Origin: an uncultured bacterium
GTDB taxonomy: Bacteria; Patescibacteriota; Patescibacteriia; UBA1558; GWA2-36-10
Direction: 5' to 3'
NCBI GenBank assembly: GCA_937912185.1
Contig: CALDOH010000002.1
Location: 1 to 7,431, forward strand
DNA length: 7,431 nt
Part shown: positions 5,422 through 7,431 of the stretch, piece after piece
Layout: each line of letters opens with the position of its first letter
How positions within the stretch are numbered: the stretch's first letter is position 1
The notes under the pieces: generated by a model
The model's database searches: none
Told to the model about the DNA's origin: nothing
The model's input: the letters and a program-made list of their open reading frames with translations, nothing else
Position numbers and translations under genes: made by a program

Positions 5422-5450
5422 TGGACAATTTCAAAAAGAGGGTTTATAAT
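5422..5450 (+). promoter_or_regulatory. Possible upstream plus-strand promoter overlapping a palindrome
   Basis: TGGACA (5422-5427, five of six to TTGACA), a 17-nt spacer and TATAAT (5445-5450) form a promoter-like pair about 75 bp upstream of the main nrdJ promoter. Its -35 box lies inside the 14-bp palindrome AAATTG-GA-CAATTT (5418-5431), which could be an operator shared with the divergent small gene. AT-rich DNA makes chance matches common, so this is tentative. Confidence 0.35.
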
Positions 5451-5496
5451 AAAGGCCCCTTAAAGAGGGCGAAAATAAACACCAAAACACGAAAAT

Positions 5497-5526
5497 TTGG
5501 CAATCCTACATCTTGTGTGCTATAAT
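5497..5526 (+). promoter_or_regulatory. Main nrdJ promoter (extended -10)
   Basis: TTGGCA (5497-5502, five of six to TTGACA) and a perfect TATAAT (5521-5526) are separated by 18 nt. TG at 5518-5519 gives the extended -10 form TGnTATAAT. The predicted start is near 5533, leaving an untranslated leader of about 100 nt before the ATG at 5636. The -10 box sits exactly between two NrdR-box-like sequences. Confidence 0.7.
5503..5518 (+). promoter_or_regulatory. Candidate NrdR box 1
   Basis: ATCCTACATCTTGTGT agrees at 13 of 16 positions with the remembered NrdR-box form ACACTATATCTTGTGT, with the CTTGTGT half-site intact. It fills the spacer between the -35 and -10 boxes, where bound repressor would block RNA polymerase. 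Confidence 0.6.
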
Positions 5527-5534
5527 AGTTTAGA

Positions 5535-5550
5535 ACACAACATATAGTGG
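5535..5550 (+). promoter_or_regulatory. Candidate NrdR box 2
   Basis: ACACAACATATAGTGG keeps the ACAC...ATATAGTG pattern of the NrdR operator (about 14 of 16 positions, allowing the degenerate ones). It begins 32 bp after box 1, with 16 bp between boxes. That is about three helical turns, the known tandem arrangement for NrdR. It lies just after the predicted transcription start. Confidence 0.65.
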
Positions 5551-5635
5551 TTTTACCCTAAATTTCAATAACGTGTTTCTTTTTTTGTCTTTATTTAGCA
5601 CTAAAATACACTAAGCATTAAAACAAAATAAACCC
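5551..5635 (+). other. nrdJ 5' untranslated leader, AT-rich
   Basis: This is the rest of the leader between the operator and the ATG. It contains a T-rich run (5576-5597) and two CACTAA copies 10 bp apart (5599-5604, 5609-5614). No Shine-Dalgarno is seen, and there is no B12-box or other sign of a cobalamin riboswitch, which would also need more length. Confidence 0.5.
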
Positions 5636-7431
5636 ATGCAACCCGATCATGTCATCAAAAGAAGTGGTGCCAGCCAATCTTTTGACCCAAGCAAAATCAG
5701 AAGGTCTCTTTCTCAGGCAATTGTTAGCGCCGGTTTAAAAGATAATCCTCTATCAGACAAATTATCCCGTCAGGTTATCTCTTATTTGGAAGAAAATATG
5801 CCCGCTGAGAACAAAATCACCAGTGATGACATCCGGAGTGCTGTTAATATTATACTTTTGGACAATGATCTACCAGAAGTAGCCAAAATTTACTTCAAAA
5901 CCCGTGGCAAGAAGATGGACAAGCAACAAAGAATCTTCCCGGGCATCAAAAAAATCAAAAAAAGAGACGGCTCAGTCGTTGATTTTGATAAAAACAAGGT
6001 CTATAACGCAGCTTACAAATCTGGCCAGGCCAGCGGTGAGTTTGGTGAAGAAGAAGCTCGCAAACTGGCTGATATTATCACTTCTGTAGTAGAACATAAG
6101 TTTAGCGAGAACCAAACCCCAACCGTTGAGGAAATCCAAGACATCATTGAGATCATCCTCATCCAATCAAACTGGGCCAGAACCGCCAAAGCCTTTATCC
6201 TCTACCGAGAACAGAGGAAAAAAATGCGTTTGGAGCAAGGAAAAGTAGTTACTTCTGAGGAAGTAAAGAGTCTACAAGAGCGAGGCGTTACTTTAAGCAA
6301 ACAAGCCAAGCTTATCTTGAACAATTCTACCAACTTTGATGAGTTGGGTAGGATTATTTTTTTAGATCGTTACTCTATCAAGGATAAAAGAGAAGATATC
6401 GCTGTCGGTGACCTAGTAATCGTCATTACCAAAGAAGATCGCAAATATCCCAAAAAAGACCTGGGTATTATCCAGCAAATGCTGACCAAGGATAGGGCCA
6501 AACTATATATGCTCACTGGCGTCTATGCTGATGCTGAAAATAACTTTGAATTTGAACAAGATATCTTCAAATGCGACAAACCACGTGAATCCATCAACGA
6601 TGCTCACCGTCGAATCGCCAAAGCAGTCGCTTCTGTTGAAGAAAGCGAGGATAATAGATCAAAATACTTTGAAGAATTCTTTGAAGCCCTACAAAAAAAA
6701 TACATTCAGCCAGGTGGTCGTATCATGACTGGTGCCAACGTTGACCAACATGGCAACTATACTTCCAACTTGACTTTGTTTAATTGCTATGTCCTACCTA
6801 GCCCTCTAGACTCCCGAAAAGCCATCGTCAAAGACAGCCTTCATCAAATGGTAGAGGTCATGTCTCGTGGTGGTGGTGTTGGTATGTCACTATCAGCCCT
6901 GCGACCCCGCTACGCCTACGTTAAGGGCGTTCACGGCAAGTCTTCTGGCTCTGTCTCCTGGGCTGGCCTATTTTCCTATGCCACTGGCCTGATTGAGCAA
7001 GGCGGCAGCCGTCGCGGTGCGCTGATGCTGATGCAATGGGACTGGCATCCAGATGTAATCGAGTTTATCTCTGCCAAAACCAACGCTGGTCAAATAGAAA
7101 ATGCCAATATTTCTGTGATGGTCTCTGATGATTTTATGGAGGCTGTCAAAAACAACCGCGAATGGAACCTAGAATTCCCTGACTATGAAAATCCAGCCTA
7201 CGCTGATATCTATGACAATATTTGGCAGGGCGATCTCCATGCTTGGAAAGAAGCTGGCTATCCTACCAAAATCTACAAAACTATCCGCGCCCGTGACTTG
7301 TGGCAAAAGATAATCTCTGCCGCCCACTCTAGCGCTGAGCCAGGCATCGTCTTTATGGAGCGCTACAACAAAATGTCCAACTCATATTACTTTAACAAAA
7401 TAATATGTACCAATCCTTGTGGCGAACAAGG
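5636..7431 (+). CDS. nrdJ: Class II (adenosylcobalamin-dependent) ribonucleotide reductase, 3'-truncated by window edge
   Basis: These are 598 codons of a B12-dependent ribonucleoside reductase, which makes deoxyribonucleotides for DNA synthesis. Two ATP-cone domains come first (about 5-94 and 106-198; VIKRSG...FDPSKI and IKKRDGSVVDFDKNKV), the usual allosteric dATP/ATP sensors. Next is a linker and an insert of about 60 residues (251-315, AVGDLVIVITKED...) that looks beta-rich, then the catalytic barrel. The barrel begins PGGRIMTGAN (359-368) and has FNCYVLPS with Cys384 as the first redox cysteine, RGGGVGMS (411-418), and SSGSVSWAGLFSYATG, then IEQGGSRRGALM. The last visible motif is NPCGEQ, whose Cys595 is the expected thiyl-radical cysteine. 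The wording of the barrel motifs (CTNPCGEQ, SAEPGIVFMERYNKMSN) matches long NrdJ rather than class I NrdA. The C-terminal redox cysteines and stop lie beyond the window. The start ATG at 5636 directly precedes the first ATP-cone. Regulation by NrdR is likely from the promoter. Confidence 0.93.
   Translation, partial: MQPDHVIKRSGASQSFDPSKIRRSLSQAIVSAGLKDNPLSDKLSRQVISYLEENMPAENKITSDDIRSAVNIILLDNDLPEVAKIYFKTRGKKMDKQQRIFPGIKKIKKRDGSVVDFDKNKVYNAAYKSGQASGEFGEEEARKLADIITSVVEHKFSENQTPTVEEIQDIIEIILIQSNWARTAKAFILYREQRKKMRLEQGKVVTSEEVKSLQERGVTLSKQAKLILNNSTNFDELGRIIFLDRYSIKDKREDIAVGDLVIVITKEDRKYPKKDLGIIQQMLTKDRAKLYMLTGVYADAENNFEFEQDIFKCDKPRESINDAHRRIAKAVASVEESEDNRSKYFEEFFEALQKKYIQPGGRIMTGANVDQHGNYTSNLTLFNCYVLPSPLDSRKAIVKDSLHQMVEVMSRGGGVGMSLSALRPRYAYVKGVHGKSSGSVSWAGLFSYATGLIEQGGSRRGALMLMQWDWHPDVIEFISAKTNAGQIENANISVMVSDDFMEAVKNNREWNLEFPDYENPAYADIYDNIWQGDLHAWKEAGYPTKIYKTIRARDLWQKIISAAHSSAEPGIVFMERYNKMSNSYYFNKIICTNPCGEQ

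Noticed and set aside
5304..5525. 73-aa plus-strand open frame before nrdJ
   Set aside because: It crosses the minus-strand small gene, both promoters and the first NrdR-like box, and its translation resembles no protein.
5533..5635. Cobalamin riboswitch or attenuator in the nrdJ leader
   Set aside because: The leader is only about 100 nt, lacks a B12-box, and the one possible stem before the T-run (AGAACAC at 5532-5538 with GTGTTTCT at 5573-5580) has a bulge and a large loop, too weak to call.
5904..6728. Short open frames inside nrdJ on both strands
   Set aside because: Out-of-frame shadows; the nrdJ frame is continuous from 5636 to the window end with clear domains.
7412..7431. Intein at the NPCGEQ site of nrdJ
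   Set aside because: This is a known intein insertion point, but the window ends at the motif and no intein sequence is visible.
1..7431. CRISPR arrays, tRNA or rRNA genes
   Set aside because: No regularly spaced repeats, no tRNA-like cloverleaf and no rRNA-like stretch were seen.

Overview
The window looks like a chromosomal piece of an AT-rich bacterium that uses the standard code: TGA ends the beta-CASP gene, and no sense TGA is needed in any reading frame I followed. The best guess is a Patescibacteria (CPR)-type genome. The reasons are compact single-gene or two-gene units, a long adenosylcobalamin-type ribonucleotide reductase carrying an extra beta-rich insert, almost no well-placed Shine-Dalgarno sequences, and small GC-rich palindromic repeats between genes. 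This is inference; no rRNA or ribosomal marker is present. The promoters look like ordinary TTGACA/TATAAT types, which argues against Bacteroidetes.

Layout. Positions 1-307 hold the C-terminal part of a Mn-type superoxide dismutase. It is followed on the same strand by a patatin-like hydrolase (332-1210) and an AhpC-type peroxiredoxin with a cysteine-rich N-terminal extension (1227-1856). Gaps are 24 and 16 nt, so this is a likely oxidative-stress operon: SOD makes H2O2, AhpC removes peroxides, and the lipase-like protein may act on membrane lipids. A 95-bp three-armed palindromic element plus T-runs (1855-1959) closes the operon. Next comes a consensus -10 box placed so close to an ATG that the transcript should be leaderless. 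It drives a locus (1985-3094) that reads as one nucleotidyltransferase-fold protein broken by a single in-frame TAA at 2186-2188. A CYTH-superfamily gene (3097-3657) follows 2 nt after it.

An 84-bp inverted-repeat element (3680-3763) separates these from a beta-CASP metallo-beta-lactamase RNA-processing-type nuclease (3783-5138). A short unrecognised gene runs in the opposite direction (5157-5363, minus), converging on the nuclease, with its own promoter and an apparently leaderless start. The last gene (5636 to the window end) is a class II ribonucleotide reductase, nrdJ, with two N-terminal ATP-cones, cut off just after the radical-cysteine motif. Its promoter carries two 16-bp sequences with the form and spacing of NrdR operators.

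The most interesting points are the stop-interrupted nucleotidyltransferase paired with a CYTH protein, the candidate NrdR operator pair, the CC-x3-CC-x4-CC extension on AhpC, and the two apparently leaderless genes.
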